64,000 nt of DNA from Fasciola hepatica (GCA_948099385.1 CANUEZ040000105.1:2243001-2307000); one strand, 5' to 3'; numbered from the stretch's first letter, positions 37,801 through 51,552 are shown. Notes: a model not told the origin generated them from the sequence alone. Program-made: numbers and translations.

Positions 37801-39339
37801 GGGCAGAAAACGAGCTTGCTTCACTAGGTAGACTGTAGGACAGACAATAACTCACCTCGATTTGTGGGCGAACCGATCATAGAACCAAGACAGTCAAAAT
37901 ATGCTTCGAAACGCCCACTTAACAATGGACAGGAAGTACTTGTTACGACAATGCATGGGTGAGTCTATTGGTTCATAAAGTAAGTCTTCAATTGTGGGAA
38001 GCATTTTAACCAATCAAGCATCACAAGAGAATTAACTGCCTGAAGAAAACACACATGGGCGTGATGAAGGACAAACGGAATAGCTATGGCCGTGAGAAAG
38101 CGACATAACTGTGACGGGATAGACAAAGTTCAGTCATTCACAAAGACGAGACAGAGAAACAGAGAAATATAATAACCTCAAGTAAGCCGGGCAATCACTA
38201 AGTCATAACAGAATGGGTTATAAATACTTTGGGTAAGTGGACTTAGATAAACTAAGAGGAAGAAAATTCACATAAGAGATCCAATCTGTTGGGAATCAGA
38301 GTTCGATACGAACAGATAGGACCAACAAATGGACCCCAAAGAGATACTGGGTAAGGTTAATCAACACGTCATAGAAACAAGGCTCAAATTGTACGGTGCA
38401 ATGGAAGTAGACAAACAATCATCCCGCAGGTGCGAAGGCGAGGTTGTGGTAATCGGCATGGAAACTGGTGGCCTGTGCGCATTAGAAACAAACGAACTCT
38501 TTGGTAAATAGAATTTAAAATTTGCATAACATATGATCCAGTCTGAATCAGAGTAACGGCGGTTCTTGATATGGCTGGCTGGATTTCCCAACCCTATTCC
38601 AATAAATCTTTGCATCTATGGAAACTTGAAAAGGTTTTTCCTTACGAGTCCTGAAAAATGATTATCCGACCATTTATTCACAGAACTATTCCAAAAATGG
38701 AAACCAAGTGAAATGAAAGCCATTCAGATCTTGAAAATTAGACATGGTTGAAACTCGAATGTGATCCTGGCTTTTCAGGTTGATATATCCTCTACAGGCA
38801 ACAGTATGCCCTAACACTAACGTGTTATGATACCTCTTTGGCGGGTAAACAAAGGGCTCGTTTGTGTCATCTCTCTTCTCAATGGAGAACAAAACAAGAT
38901 TAATTTATATGAATTCGCCGTTTTCAATACAGCTCAGTCAACAAGCGTGTGAGAATGAGAACCACAAATTGAGAAAAAAAGTATTGATTTACATGCAAAC
39001 TTCCTCCAAAAGGTTTCATGTGTGAACTTTTGTTCAGTTAATAGCTTGTTGATTTGTCTGTAGTCTCATTGAACTCTCAGCTTTCTGGGCAGAGAATCCA
39101 CAGATCCGGCCGGGACAATACTGGTTACTCGAAGCTCCACTTCATGCATTAGTTTTGTCTCCGAAGTTCAATGTAGAGAAAGTGTACCAACCTCTTCATC
39201 CAATACAGAAAATAATTTCTCCATCAAAATCGATTTGGGCAGTTACGAGGCATCGAGCAAAATATTCATGACTTTGTTTGTTACATAGAAAAGAGACGAA
39301 GGAAAATGTATATGCTTTGTGCTAGTACTCTTTTGACTT
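34801..39339. other. Featureless DNA
   Basis: No recognisable gene. The frames at 36674-36859 (hydrophobic, 61 codons) and 38329-38511 (60 codons) have no family features or splice context that I can support. Confidence 0.4.
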
Positions 39340-39490
39340 CTTTCTTTTACTCACTATACAACCACATGCAATAATTCAGGAAGAGGACTGCGGCCAGTGT
39401 GAGGCTGCCAAATGGGAAAATGACCGGCCGTGGCGGGGATCGAACCCGCCTGACCACCGCCAGTCTACCCATGACCACGAGATGAGCACC
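39340..39490 (-). mobile_element. SINE-A, copy 3
   Basis: This is the best tRNA-like head of the family. On the minus strand, TCGTGGTCATGGGTAGAC is an A-box candidate and GGTTCGATCCC is a near-consensus B-box (about 39438-39448). The body follows (GGTCATTTTCCCATTTGGCA) and then a tail ending in an A-rich AGTAAAAGAAAGAAG stretch. Overall layout and body match the copies at 0.9, 15.7 and 52.4 kb. Confidence 0.7.
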
Positions 39491-40004
39491 AGTAAGTGAT
39501 GCATAATTCGACGCATTTTCTGATAGCAAAGTAATCCTTCTAGAAATATGTCTGATCTGACAGATTGAAAGCATTTATTTTAGGGACTTGATTAAAATCT
39601 GCTTTGTTTAGAGTGTCATGGATAATACTGCCCCTGCCACGGTACATTATGTGGCTTCCAAGATGTATTCTTCCTGCTTTGTCCCTGAATACTTTGAGAT
39701 CAGTGGCAGCTGCAACCAAACTTATGGTTATATACGCTGTCCATTAGCGCAACTATGTCAACATGGTAGCCACATTGCAATTATTGGAATCCAGCTCGAA
39801 TGACGAGAAAGTGATTGGCCGAAAGCTGCGATGAACTGTTCCGAAAAATCCACTGTCATTGTAGCCCGTCCCGTATCTGCTTTTCGGATATTGCTAACAA
39901 ACTGTAGGTCACTTCGAGCCTGTCTTATTGCACTGTATTGTGTGTACTCAAATTTCTTACCATGAGTCATCTTCATCCTCTTTCTTTTCGAATGCCCAAA
40001 ACAT

Positions 40005-40265
40005 CAGAGCCAACTTTCACAATATTTATATTCGAACCAATCGGATCTTGTTTGCGGAACAGATACGTGGATGACACGTTCGTGATAATAGAATGGTCTC
40101 AACTAGATTGATTTCATCAAAACTTGAACACGCTTTAACCCGGAATGAAATTACAAGGAAAGAAGAATGCAAGGCATGATTCATCCACCTAACTTTCGGG
40201 CGAATGCAAATTTACTGGTAATTACAAAATTATAAGCAAGTGCAGCCACAGCAAGTGTGCAGAGC
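40005..40265 (+). pseudogene. Penelope-like element RT fragment with intact YVDD box
   Basis: Plus-strand translation from about 40050 gives CLRNRYVDDTFVIIEWSQLD, the PLE RT catalytic box 'RYVDDTFVI'. It is followed, after a stop, by text resembling the next PLE segment ('F-QHLN--HP-IKFT'). The catalytic YVDD is unaltered, unlike the copy at 23.9 kb, so this comes from a different, perhaps younger, insertion. Only about 260 bp are readable, and flanking sequence up to 39.6 kb may belong to it. Confidence 0.65.
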
Positions 40266-41581
40266 TACTGAAACTAGCTGAATTCTGAACTGACCCACAA
40301 GTTAAGATCGTTATTGTAACCTGATGGGTAAAGCGGAATGTCCGGACGATATTACCGGTCGTTAGACGATATTGTTAGTAAAAACTTGTGTTACCGTAAC
40401 TCGTTGGATCCTGTTCTCTGCGGTTCCACTGCTTTTGGTGCTGTCTGAACTCAACTGGAGGTAGGACCTCGATGACACGACCAAGCGACAGAAAGGCTAA
40501 CACGTGAGAGAAATACGAACGTTTCTCTCATATTTCAATCCTTGTTGTTTTTTGTTATGTATGTTTACGGGCAACGAAATTGTAAGAGCTTCTGAGCCAC
40601 TGACTTCCGTCCCGAGCTGTGTCCTTCAACGCCTCCAAACAGCGACAATCCTCCTCATATTTTGGATCCCATCAAGGAAGGCGGGAAGCACCAACCGAAG
40701 CCAGAGCAGAAGCCAGCATCTTCTCACCCTTAAACCAAGTCATAGCCTGGCCGCCACCTAACTTCATCCAGCCTCACCCATTTGCCAGACCAAGTAGTTG
40801 AACATGCTTATGCAATAATAACTAGAGATAATACATTATGGTTTGTATGGATGAAAGACTTGAACCTAATGTACCACTTGAAGCTTTATTCAAAGTGATA
40901 TGGAATAATGTTTTGTCTCATTATCCATGGCTAACTTGAACTAGGTTTAAGAACTCTGTTTGAACAGCCTAACGGCTAAAGCGTAGGAACCACGGCCTTA
41001 GCGAAGGGATCTTAAATCCAAAGGTAGACCCAAAATATGCTCACAGCACCGTTGATTATCATCACCCGCATAAAAGACTGTTTTCTTCCCTGAAGGTTTA
41101 GAAAATAGCTGATTTTCCACGCAAGATTCTGCCTAATATTTCTGCTTTTTTGCTGAGAAATTATCTGATGAAGTAAGCGACTAAATTTTTGTGGCGAAAA
41201 ATGAGTCGGGAATACCTTGCTTAAACGTACTGAGGCCATATTATACATGGGTTTTATTCAGTGCATGGAGGTGACCTTAATTTGCAAATATTCTGCGTAG
41301 TGGATAGGGCCTTGGTAACCATTTTGGGAAAAGATTATGATAAGCGCGGGTTTCTTAAGGAGCCTAATGTGCGTTTTCGCGATCTTTAGATCGAATACAA
41401 AGAAACTCCTTCAGTTGAACAGCAATCCTTGCCTGCCACATTCTACTCACTTTTCACAGTTTTTCAGTTCTTTGTTTTGTTTATCAGTAACTTGCTTCAT
41501 ACAATAAACGTCTCCCATTTACACAACTGATTCGTGCCTACTTTCGTGTGATTCTATCATGAAATTAGGCTTCATCTTTTA

Positions 41582-41583
<2 letters not shown>
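40266..41583. other. Featureless, with a GC-richer patch
   Basis: The patch at about 40580-40800 is less AT-rich and holds two overlapping open frames without family motifs. Nothing else is recognisable. Confidence 0.4.

Positions 41584-41622
<39 letters not shown>
41584..41622. repeat. (TA)n microsatellite
   Basis: An uninterrupted run of about 19 TA units, followed by TAAGAGAGGG. A TA run that passes into a GA-rich stretch is also seen at 60.0 kb. Confidence 0.97.
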
Positions 41623-41624
<2 letters not shown>

Positions 41625-42035
41625 AGAGGGAAATCTTTTACCAACCCAAGATTATTTTCCGACGCTCTGATACTCTTATTAGTGAGGACATTCTGTGATA
41701 TGCCAAAATGTCACTGAATCACCGGACAGGTTATGTCCTGAGTACACATCACGAGACAAATGGTCTGTCGAGACGAATGGCTAACACAAGCTACAGTCAA
41801 ACATATCAGTCACCTGAACTTTGAAAACACTGAGCATATGGAATCAAGAATGTCATTGTCGTTATTCACGGGATACTTTTGATCATACGATTGAATGTAC
41901 TGAGTTTCAACTCCGAAATTTTCGAATCCGATTTATCAAACCTACAGCATTATATCCTCTGCAGGAATAGATGACTTGTTTCCATCCATGCCGATTTTTA
42001 CACTTTTTCCTAAAAATTCGATTTATTATTAGTCT

Positions 42036-42470
<435 letters not shown>

Positions 42471-44727
42471 GATTACGATCTGAATCTGGCAGTGCAAAAG
42501 GAAGGTTGATTTACTGTCCCCACATGTCAAATATTTGGTAATGCATTCCTTTTTTTGTTCCAATACCTATGCAATCCTGTTTGAAGACCATGTTTTAGAC
42601 AGGCATTTTCACGTACATGTGGTAAACATATTTTTATCGGTTATAGTTTGTATGAAAACACAGACAATGACGCTTGTGTTAATACAATTCTCCCTAATCT
42701 CACAAAAGTCGCCTAAAAGCATTTCCATTTTCTATTCTACGTGGCGTAGCTCTAGGTTCATAACGGTCGATGTCGACGCAGAGATGACGACAACAAAAGA
42801 ACAACAACGGTAGAATTATTCCACGTAAACATGGAAACATTATTTATAATACGCAGATCTATAAGGTCAAGTTAAATGAGCCGTTCTGAATGAGGTACTG
42901 TTTTCTAGATCCACCACCGTCATCTCACTTATAAGTACTTCGCAGTATTTCTGAAGAAAACAATTTTTTTTAATTTCCATCATTCATGATAAACAGAAGA
43001 TAGTGAATGACAAAAATAGATGTGAATCGATCAAGGTCTGTAGTGGTCCAATTTGTTCCCTGATATAGTCAAAACTGCACTTTTATCGGTCAATGAGAGC
43101 TAATCGCCGACTGGTATTAACAAAATAATGAATAATCCACAAATTTCATATCAGTTTTAATGTCAAACTTTGATTTATTTGACGTTTTTCATTATGTACT
43201 TTAATATGATTGTAGTTTTTGGAATAACACACAATCCCTGAGCTAAATGAACCAGAACACTGTCAGGATGCACTGCAAAGAACATCAGGAGACTGGAAGT
43301 CGAGCATCAAACACGGATACAATAAGTCCAGCGTAGCAACTACTCAAATCACAGCGAATAACTCCTAGGCTTTCTATTTGAAATGTAATGTAAGCAAACG
43401 GTTTGTTTATTTCCGTGAACGTTGGCTGCTTTTATTTGGTCCAGTTTGGTCAAATTCATTAAAGCAAGAACGACAAAATTCTGCATTAGAGAACACTCGT
43501 TATGATACAACTCATAGCAGTTCACTTTGCTACTCTTGCCATTGTAATAGAGAAGGTGTTATGGCACATTGCGATGTGATCATCCGTACATAAAATTCAA
43601 AAGCTGAATACGGGAAGATTTTTGACAAGCCATCCTGAGTATCCCAGATTTTTGGCAAAGTATTCATGCAATACCTGTTTGATCTTCGTCCAGACAATTT
43701 TTTAGGTGAGGCGAATGTTTGTTGAAATAATATCCATTGCAGCTTATCGAAAAGATTACTTATGTTAACTAACAATGCTTCCAGTAGAAGGGGTATCCCT
43801 CATAATTTCAAAGAACCTGCTGGATTCTTACATAAAATCAACAGTCATGACCTCGATACCTAGAGTATAAATCAAGCAACGGCCCAATCAGTCAAACTTG
43901 CACATCACCCTGACAACAGCAAAGTACTTTCTGAAGCCAGTGTGACCGTCTTTGTCAAGGTTCCATTCTTATTCCTCAGAGATGACAGAAACCCTTCGGA
44001 CTCGACAATCACCAGTAAAAGATGTGACAGCCAAAATGTCCTGTTGGATTGTCGGCAGACGGGATTCTGAATATCTTTCCTAATCAAGCGGATAGTTCTT
44101 AGCGCGTATATAGGGCGATTGTGTAATCTCTTTATGAGATCCGCGATTGTTTCACACTGACCATCGAAGAGTAATTTATCGAATGATTTATCAAGTAGCA
44201 TCAGCACTCCGCTCATCATTGATTAAGAAGAGAGACGCGGTACGGCGGTTTCGTTCGGTTTAGTAAAAATTCACAACTGTCAAACCGAATCTCAGCTAAA
44301 AATAGGGCATAAACTGGGTCATACGCGTTCACTATCGGCCTATCCGCGTGGATACCAGCAGTTTACATCACTTTACTGCACACGAACAGGACCGTTTTCG
44401 CCACTGGATTTGGGTCTTCTACAACCCCAGTCAGATCAGGGTTCCGTAATTCTCTGTACCGGGACCGAGTCCCCGTGGTGATTCGGTGCAGGATTCCAAA
44501 GCAAGTCGCGTGAAGCAGTTTACCTGGTGAGTCAGTCGTTGTAACTGCCTGATGCGGTATTCAATGAAATCAACAAATCTCCTACTTTTGAAACAGGATT
44601 TGTTGCTTTGGTGCGAAATAATAACACAGCATCTTCCTAAGGAGTGACAACTTTATCCTTCTGCGAATTTATGATGTAAACGAGCCACATATGGATAGGA
44701 AAGACAGTATCCCTAAGGTAGTAGTCA

Positions 44728-44730
<3 letters not shown>
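42471..44730. other. Featureless DNA
   Basis: A 104-codon minus-strand frame (43905-44219) is the longest and has no recognisable motif. No transposon or RNA signature was seen. Confidence 0.4.

Positions 44731-44764
<34 letters not shown>
44731..44764. repeat. (TA)n microsatellite
   Basis: An uninterrupted run of about 17 TA units. Confidence 0.97.
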
Positions 44765-44766
<2 letters not shown>

Positions 44767-46044
44767 CTGCAACGTTTCGCTTGTACTTCAGTTCAAAAAC
44801 AATTAGGGTGCATAAAAATGCTGATTCTCATGGGATAATTTCCTCGAATTAATTAATCCTGACCTGAAGCTGAACTGAACGGACGCCGGATGGATAAAAT
44901 TCTATCAGCAACCCAACAGTTCGGTGGGGATTCAAATTTTCACAAAATACGCCCATGAATTCCCGCATTTGGATAAATAATGTGGCAGTACTCGTGCTCT
45001 CGTTGCCCATGTGTTTGTCATTCACTCTCACTGTATACCCTCAAAGGAGGTCAAATGATAATCGGGAACTCAACCGGGTGATCTCTCGTTTTTGAAGTCA
45101 GTAAAAAGGTTTCATACTGATTTGTGCATGTATTTTTCCCGGTTTTGTAAGCTGACTGAGTAAGCTTGCTCGAACCTTCTGGAAATTGAATGGATACCTT
45201 CTGCTGAAAAGTCCACCGGGAAGTGATAGCCAAAACATGCCACCGACTACAAGGACAGAGGAGTACCGAGTACGGATAAATTATGATTGACAATAGCAAC
45301 AAAACCGGCCATGTGTTTCGGAGAAACTTTGTTCACCCACTTACAGATAGTAATTACATCATATATTTCAACCCGCTATTGCAGTGTCCTCGTTCTTGAG
45401 GTTAGCTGTGAATAATCCACGTAGAACTCCCCGCAAATCACAGCAATGATTCATCAGCGAACTCTTCTGAACTGAGCATTCGCTCACAACCTGATAACTA
45501 AATATCATTAGATCCTTTCGTGGAACTGTATACCATTGTTCAAAAGGGTAGGAGATATAAAGCTGAATAAATAGAGTGAGATTACTGAACATATTTTTAG
45601 ATGTGGCTGGTTTCCAGATTTGTATCACTTGAGTATACGGAAGAATGACTTTAAATGAAACTGTTGGAAAAGTTTGCATGATTTCCCGGCCAGTCTCTTA
45701 AAATGAATCTGCAACTACTCTTCGAGTGCAGGAAAGTTTGACACTCACTTGGATTATGTTTAGGGAAATATCATAAGGAGCTGACAATCTCCCTGCATCG
45801 GGGAGTTGTTAAGAATGTTGGCCAAATAAATGGTGGTGGATTATTATCACATTCACAAGTGTGTTTACTTTAAATAACGGTGCTGCTTTCGCGTCTAACT
45901 ACTCTTAGTCGATTTATTTTTGCATTTTGTTTCTATTTTTCCAAATAGTTTTTGTTCATTTTCTTGCTGTTTTGCACTCATAATTAGTAGACGATAAATC
46001 CCGAACCCTTTTATGCGACCAATACGGAATAAGAAGGAGATCCT
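44765..46044. other. Featureless DNA
   Basis: Short open frames only (longest 103 codons at 45368-45679, minus strand), without identifiable domains. Confidence 0.4.
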
Positions 46045-46054
46045 CACTGGAGCA

Positions 46055-46120
46055 GTGATGACGTCACCTCAGTTGGCGGTGAAATGTCTACGACCTGAAT
46101 CTTCCAGCTCAAAGACTGAG
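46055..46120 (+). ncRNA. Hammerhead-like motif, divergent copy (f)
   Basis: Plus strand: GTGATGA (46055-46061; one base off CUGAUGA), then a CACC/GGTG stem around a TCAGTTGG loop, then AAA, ending in CCAGCTCAAAGACTGAG. The last part parallels CCAAGCTCAGCGATCAG of the copies at 2.2 kb. The shared 3' sequence argues for common descent rather than chance. The loops and several core positions differ, so it is unlikely to cleave. Confidence 0.3.
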
Positions 46121-49100
46121 AGCTTATGAAAACTGCACTCCGTATTTTTTTCCGAAGCCCTTGGCAGCTCGACTTGACATGGCTACAGGATTTTCTTTTA
46201 GGCGGAGTCTGTCACAAGGAAGAAAATATGCAATCCCTTCTCCCTATGCTCAGCGCACAGAAGCTCGGCATTTGAAAGGTGCCCCGTGAAACTTGATATT
46301 TTTGGAATAAATTTGCCTCTAGATGAGAAGTGGTTACCCGAGAGTAATCTACAAAAGCTATCCAGAAGCTGTGTGGTTATCTTGCTAAGATAGGTTGTCA
46401 TGCCATTCTCCCTAGTTAATCTGTTGAGACCAAGTGGAGTTTTGTGCTTGAACGCATAGCTAGACGATTTTCCCGACAACATCGCACGCGGATTCATTTT
46501 CAGTTACATGCAAATGATCATGGTACAAATAGCGTAGAGTGTCAGTGACTTTACGAGGAACATAATGCACGCTGAGAGACGTGGATAGTTTCACGCATTA
46601 CCGAAGATTCGTTGTTGTTGCATAACTTAAGATTTTGTAGAAGGAATAACGTCTCCGGCTGTTTGTCTCTTAAGGACTCTTTCACTTGCATCTGCCAAAA
46701 AAGCATTCGACAGAACATATTTCGGATCAGCCCGGAGCCCACTGTACTAAACTGGGATGGAGCGGAGGGGGGTAAGGGGAGATGAAGCACGACCCTGAGA
46801 AAAGAATACGAGGTTGGAATTGATGGAGATGGCAATAATCCAGGCAGAAAATCTCAAATAACTTGGGATGGAAAAATTCCAACCGCGCACTTTATATCCA
46901 ACAAAAGATGGCCCATTAAATTCTCCACTGGAATGACACAAGGATGGATCTACAAAGTTTATTTCTGAATTATTTAGGCTGTGAAGCATGCCATTTTGGC
47001 ATCAGAACGCACAGTCTGAGGTACTACTTCTAATCTCAGAAGCACATTTCTTTCGCCTGTTGCCAATGAAACTTTTTAAACGTGAAATATAGCTCAACGG
47101 ATCCGTTAGTAGATGTGGGAAATATTTATTTTAGTAATAACCATAACGATAATCATTGTCATAACAATAGTGGAAATGAGTCATCTATCATTTGTAGTAA
47201 AAGAAGAATCCATGCATCCATTTTTACTGTAAGCCGACCGAAAAAAGCAGCTTTGACTTGCTAAACGATTGGTTATTCTGAGTATTCTGACTATCTCGAT
47301 CAAAGCAGTAGGACTGAATATTATGATCAAGTTTGCAACCTATCCGTCCTCACGTGTTCATGACCATCTTAATTAAATTTGTAAGTAGATGTTTATTAAT
47401 TTTCTCAGAAAACTCATACCAGACGGGAATAGATCTACTGAACCAATTGCCTTAGATCTGTGTCGTTTACATACTGGAACTCACAGACCCTTGTTTTTGT
47501 GGAGTTCCTGGCATTTCATATCAAGTCAAAGAAGCGGTGGGGCCCAAATTTCTGTCCTCATGTTCATTTGAGGGAACTATATGATAAAAGATTTAGGAGA
47601 AAACCAAAGTGCCTCTTGTGTTCGATGATTTTCTACCCTCGGAAGTTTATCTTACTTGGGATCATATATAGCCTGGTTGCGGAATAGTTTAATTTCCGAT
47701 GATTGTAATGAACGGTTTCCTGTCACGAAACACTTCAGTGCTGATACCACTTCCAGGTACTAAGTGGGGACCCGAGACGGATGGCAATACTTCATGGACG
47801 TACCCATAGGAAGCAGAATCGGATGGTAGAACACCCCTTCGGGAAAACGGTGTAGCAAACCAAACATGACTCCGCCGAAAAGGGGTTATAATTTCTGGTT
47901 AGAAAGATTCATTGACTCACTTTACAAGGATAGTCGAAAAAACATTTACAGTAATATGAGGACTTTATTTAGCTCAGCATAAAATGCACCTCAGCACTCG
48001 GCTGGTTTTCTACTGGCCACTTTAGCAAAAACCGTCAACCCTGATATATTCCAGTAGATTTTACCAGATAAATTCATTGAAGGTTTTGTAGACTGTATAA
48101 AGCAGGAATGCCACAATGTGAATGTTGATCAGAATCAGTTTCCACAGTAAGCATATGAGACACAGCTGAGACTTCGGTGTTAGAGCATCCCCGGTAGCAA
48201 GTTGCTTTGTTCTAACTCTTAACAAACAAGAAAAATAAATAAGGGGGCATTGCAAAGGATCACTTTTTGACGAAGATTATGCCTTTCTCATCCCGTATAC
48301 CCATTTTGGCTAATGTTCACAGATCACCCCGGGTTTTTGTTTGTTCGTGATTCTTATAAAAAAGCAAACATTACAAAGAAAATAGACAAACATGAACTTA
48401 GGTGGTAGTACCTTAAGCCAATTCACTCAGTAGAATTCACCCAAGCAAGGCTAAGTGAAGCACAGGGTCATTTAATAAACAACGAGTCAATTTGTGGGAC
48501 AAAGGTTGTTGAGCACATTACCATAAAAGAAGAAGAAGCTGGACCGATTCCAGGCTTGGATAATGAAGCTCCGCATTTAACAGATATAACAAATTCCCCG
48601 TTGTAGGTCACTACGTCTAATAGTAATCGTAGAGATACGGTGTGTGTTGATATGGGGGACCAATATTTATGAAAAAATAGACAAGCCCGAAATCAAAACT
48701 GCTCTGGAATCATCATCCAGAGTTTAAGATTGATGATTGCACAGTGATCAATTAGTGCACAGCTTACGATGCACAAAAGACCAGAAGAAAGGACTGTTCG
48801 CTATTTTCAGAAGCATATTAGTGTTGAGAAGCACGATTACTGGGTATAATCAAGGCACAGAAATCTTTGTTCCGTGGTTTGTCCATTGAAAAACAGGTAT
48901 GTGAACCTTGATGTTCACCTTTTGAGTTGACTGAAACAACTAAAGTTAATTTATCTTCAACGTTGTCATCCTTCTCTGGGAAGTACTCCCAAAAGTCCCC
49001 AAAACTAGCCGCGAGGTCCACACAGGTTTCGGTTATAAGTGTTTCAAAAAGTTACTGATAATTTCAAGTTCTCCTTCCTATTCAGTTCATAAAGCCGTTC

Positions 49101-49866
49101 ATTTTACCGTTCACTATAGGGAACCTTCTTATTCAGGTATCTATTTTTCTCAAAATTGGTATTAACTATTCTCTAATTTTGTGGTGCCTTGGGAGAGAAA
49201 TCCGCCTTCCCGTTTGTCCATGTAGGCCTGTGTGTGCTGTTTGTATTCTTGTCCCAAGCTTCTGAGAATCACTTATTATAGTTATTATTATTAGTAGTAT
49301 TTTTATTGTGCCCAGTAAATTTTCTCCGTGACGCCATCAAAAACGGTTAGAATGATGAGAGAAAAGACAAACGAAAGTCCAGTTAGTAGTAAATTCTAGT
49401 GAATGATCCTACCGCAATGTAGAGAACAGGACTTGATAGAGCACAAGCGCTTTTCCGGTAACTTCGTACTCGAGCTAAGGCGATTACACATATATTGCAG
49501 GAATTCGTATTCGCAAGTTTGCAACTTTGTTTATCACCGAATGAACTATCGAGCAATAATATGTCAGTAACAGTTGAGCAACATCAAAATATTATAGAGA
49601 TCTACCTTTCTTTGTTTTTGTTAGGTCAAACGTACAGCATTTCGGCTCAGAAAACTTCATTTGGTTAGATGTGCTACTGTCGGAATTCCTGGCGTCCCAG
49701 ATTGAATCTGTGTTCTGTTTCATTGGAATACCGTTTCGATGGTTAGTGTATCGATGAGGCTGACAGGTGGACAGTTCCATAATTACTAACAAAACTAGTG
49801 AGGAGCAGATTTTAACTCTAACTGATTCCGACGATCATCCTCCAACTCTTTGTTTTCCGAGCTCCT
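46121..49866. other. Featureless DNA
   Basis: No identifiable gene or element. The frames at 46198-46497 and 46551-46835 (minus strand) lack motifs. Confidence 0.4.
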
Positions 49867-49913
49867 GGTCTGGATCGCAAATGTTTCTACACCAGTCAAG
49901 TGGACATCGTCAG
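49867..49913 (-). ncRNA. Hammerhead-like motif (copy c)
   Basis: Minus strand: CTGACGA (49907-49913), a short imperfect stem with TTGACTGGTG, GAAAC (49883-49887) and TTTGCGATC. It is a mutated copy of the motif seen at 2.1 kb, with core boxes CTGACGA and GAAA kept but weakened stems. No PLE coding sequence was recognised next to it. Confidence 0.4.
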
Positions 49914-50357
49914 TGTCAATAGGATAATATTGCTGTATTCTTCCGAGATGACAACAATTCGGAATTACTCGTGACAAAACGTTCATTTTCTTCACGTGTA
50001 TGCGGCCATGACCTCGATTATAATAGTTCAACGAGGAGTAACTGTGGTTAGGACAAGATTAAGATCCTAACTTTGGAAATAGTCACAAAACAGGAACAGA
50101 ATAATTCCACTTAATTAGCCGTCACATAGTTTGGAAGTTACCCATCGGAGTCAAGGTCTGAGCAAACGGAAGTTGCATACATTAGTGAATGTAAAACACG
50201 TGGCCCTTACCCTTCGGCTAGTGAGGAAGAGTTCGGAATAATAACTATAAGCTCGACGATTTGAGGAGTGTGAAGATTATCGGCCGAGTGATTTTGAATA
50301 TCGGAGATGTTTGTAGCTAAAATTGATGGTTTGTATCGGTTGGTGATCTATAAGATT

Positions 50358-50406
50358 GGCGTCTAGATCGCGAATGTTTTACCACCAGTCGAGGCGACAT
50401 CGTCAG
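50358..50406 (-). ncRNA. Hammerhead-like motif (copy d), upstream of a PLE fragment
   Basis: Minus strand: CTGACGA (50400-50406), then GTCGCC-TCGACT-GGTGGT as stem II, then AAAAC where GAAAC is expected, then a region ending CTAGACGCC. It lies about 210 bp upstream of a PLE endonuclease frame on the opposite strand and marks one side of that fragment. Confidence 0.45.
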
Positions 50407-50618
50407 TGCGCAAGTGAGGAAGCCTGTACTCAAACAACCACGTGAAGTCTAGCTTAAAAACTCTGCTTTACAACTAAAACACACTGAAACGCCTAGAGGC
50501 TGGAGAAACAAAAATAGAACTTTCTTCTCTAGGCGTTCCAACAAAAAGGAAGGGCCATATTCGGAATCAAGACCGGAACAGGCCGAAGAGCACAATCTAA
50601 CAGAAGGACAAGGCTGCC

Positions 50619-51035
50619 ATGGATGAAAAACGCATCCGAAATCACCGCAAGACTCTCCTAACCACAAGGTCATACAGTCGCTCACAAACCAACCAGAACC
50701 CTGAGAAGAATCATTTCACGAGCGACAGCGCAACTGAAAGCCAAAAAAGAAGAAACGTCATATCCGAGGAGAACTGCAAGGACTGGGACAAATATTGCGT
50801 CGGCCAAACTAAGGACAAGGTTACGGCATGAAGGTATGAAAGTAAACTAGCCACAAGAAGATATGATCCATTCTGCCTAATATCCGTTACCGAGGATTGA
50901 GAAGGATACAATTTCAGTGTGGACGAAGTTCACATTATGTACTACGCAAAGAGAAGATGCTCAGGGGAGATCCTGGAAACCAGAAGTTTTTCAACAAGTT
51001 TATTCAATAAATACATTGAATTGGATCGGATTTAG
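50619..51035 (+). pseudogene. Penelope-like element GIY-YIG endonuclease, canonical type
   Basis: One frame runs 50619-51035 with two stops seen (50829-50831 and 50898-50900). NCKDWDKYCVGQTKDKVTA (about 50772-50828) matches the 'CK-CDK-YVGQT' start of the domain. ESKLATRRYDPFCLIS (about 50838-50885) matches the 'EH--A-RR-D--SLIS' Arg-containing helix. YNFSVDEVHIMYYAKRRCSG (about 50907-50966) and a tail ending FNKYIELDRI complete it. The second cysteine of the CxxC is replaced by Trp. In intact PLEs this domain lies C-terminal to the RT and nicks target DNA. No RT is seen upstream. Hammerhead-like motifs flank it at 50358-50406 (-) and 51425-51450 (+). Confidence 0.8.
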
Positions 51036-51424
51036 AATTTGATGCACAATAAATCCAAATAACCCAGGAATTGAAAAGCTACCGGACCTTAGTACTATCT
51101 ACCCCTAGTCACGAAACCCTATTCTTCGTGTGTGCATATCGACACAAAAATGTTTCCATAGTACCTCAGTGGGCCAAGCATATGACGGCACAAAAGTGAA
51201 TAAATGAAAACAAAAATACACAGATACCTAGACAAAAGAACTAAATAACAGGAATTTTGGGAAGTCGTTTCCAAATGAGTCCGGTTTTGCAGGGCATATG
51301 CCAAGTCACTAAACTTAAAAATGTGCATCTATGGGTCATAAGGTCCAGGTTTCTATGAACAGTACACAAAAGATAAGGTCACCTGAAAAGTCAAGGTCAT
51401 GTCCAGAACAAGCTCTTCATGTAT

Positions 51425-51450
51425 GCGATCTAAACGCCATGCTCAGCAAC
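51425..51450 (+). repeat. Partial terminal motif (copy e)
   Basis: GCGATCTAAACGCC followed by ATGCTCAGCAACG on the plus strand: the 3' half of the motif found in full at 2.1 kb. It is oriented opposite to copy d on the other side of the PLE endonuclease fragment, so the fragment sits between inverted terminal motifs. Confidence 0.5.
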
Positions 51451-51552
51451 GACCAACCAATAGAACCACCTTGACGTTATTGCACACGGATTGTTAGCAT
51501 TGAAGTAGGTTGTCTAGAATTCGTTGAAAACCGGATTCGATCAACAAGAATG

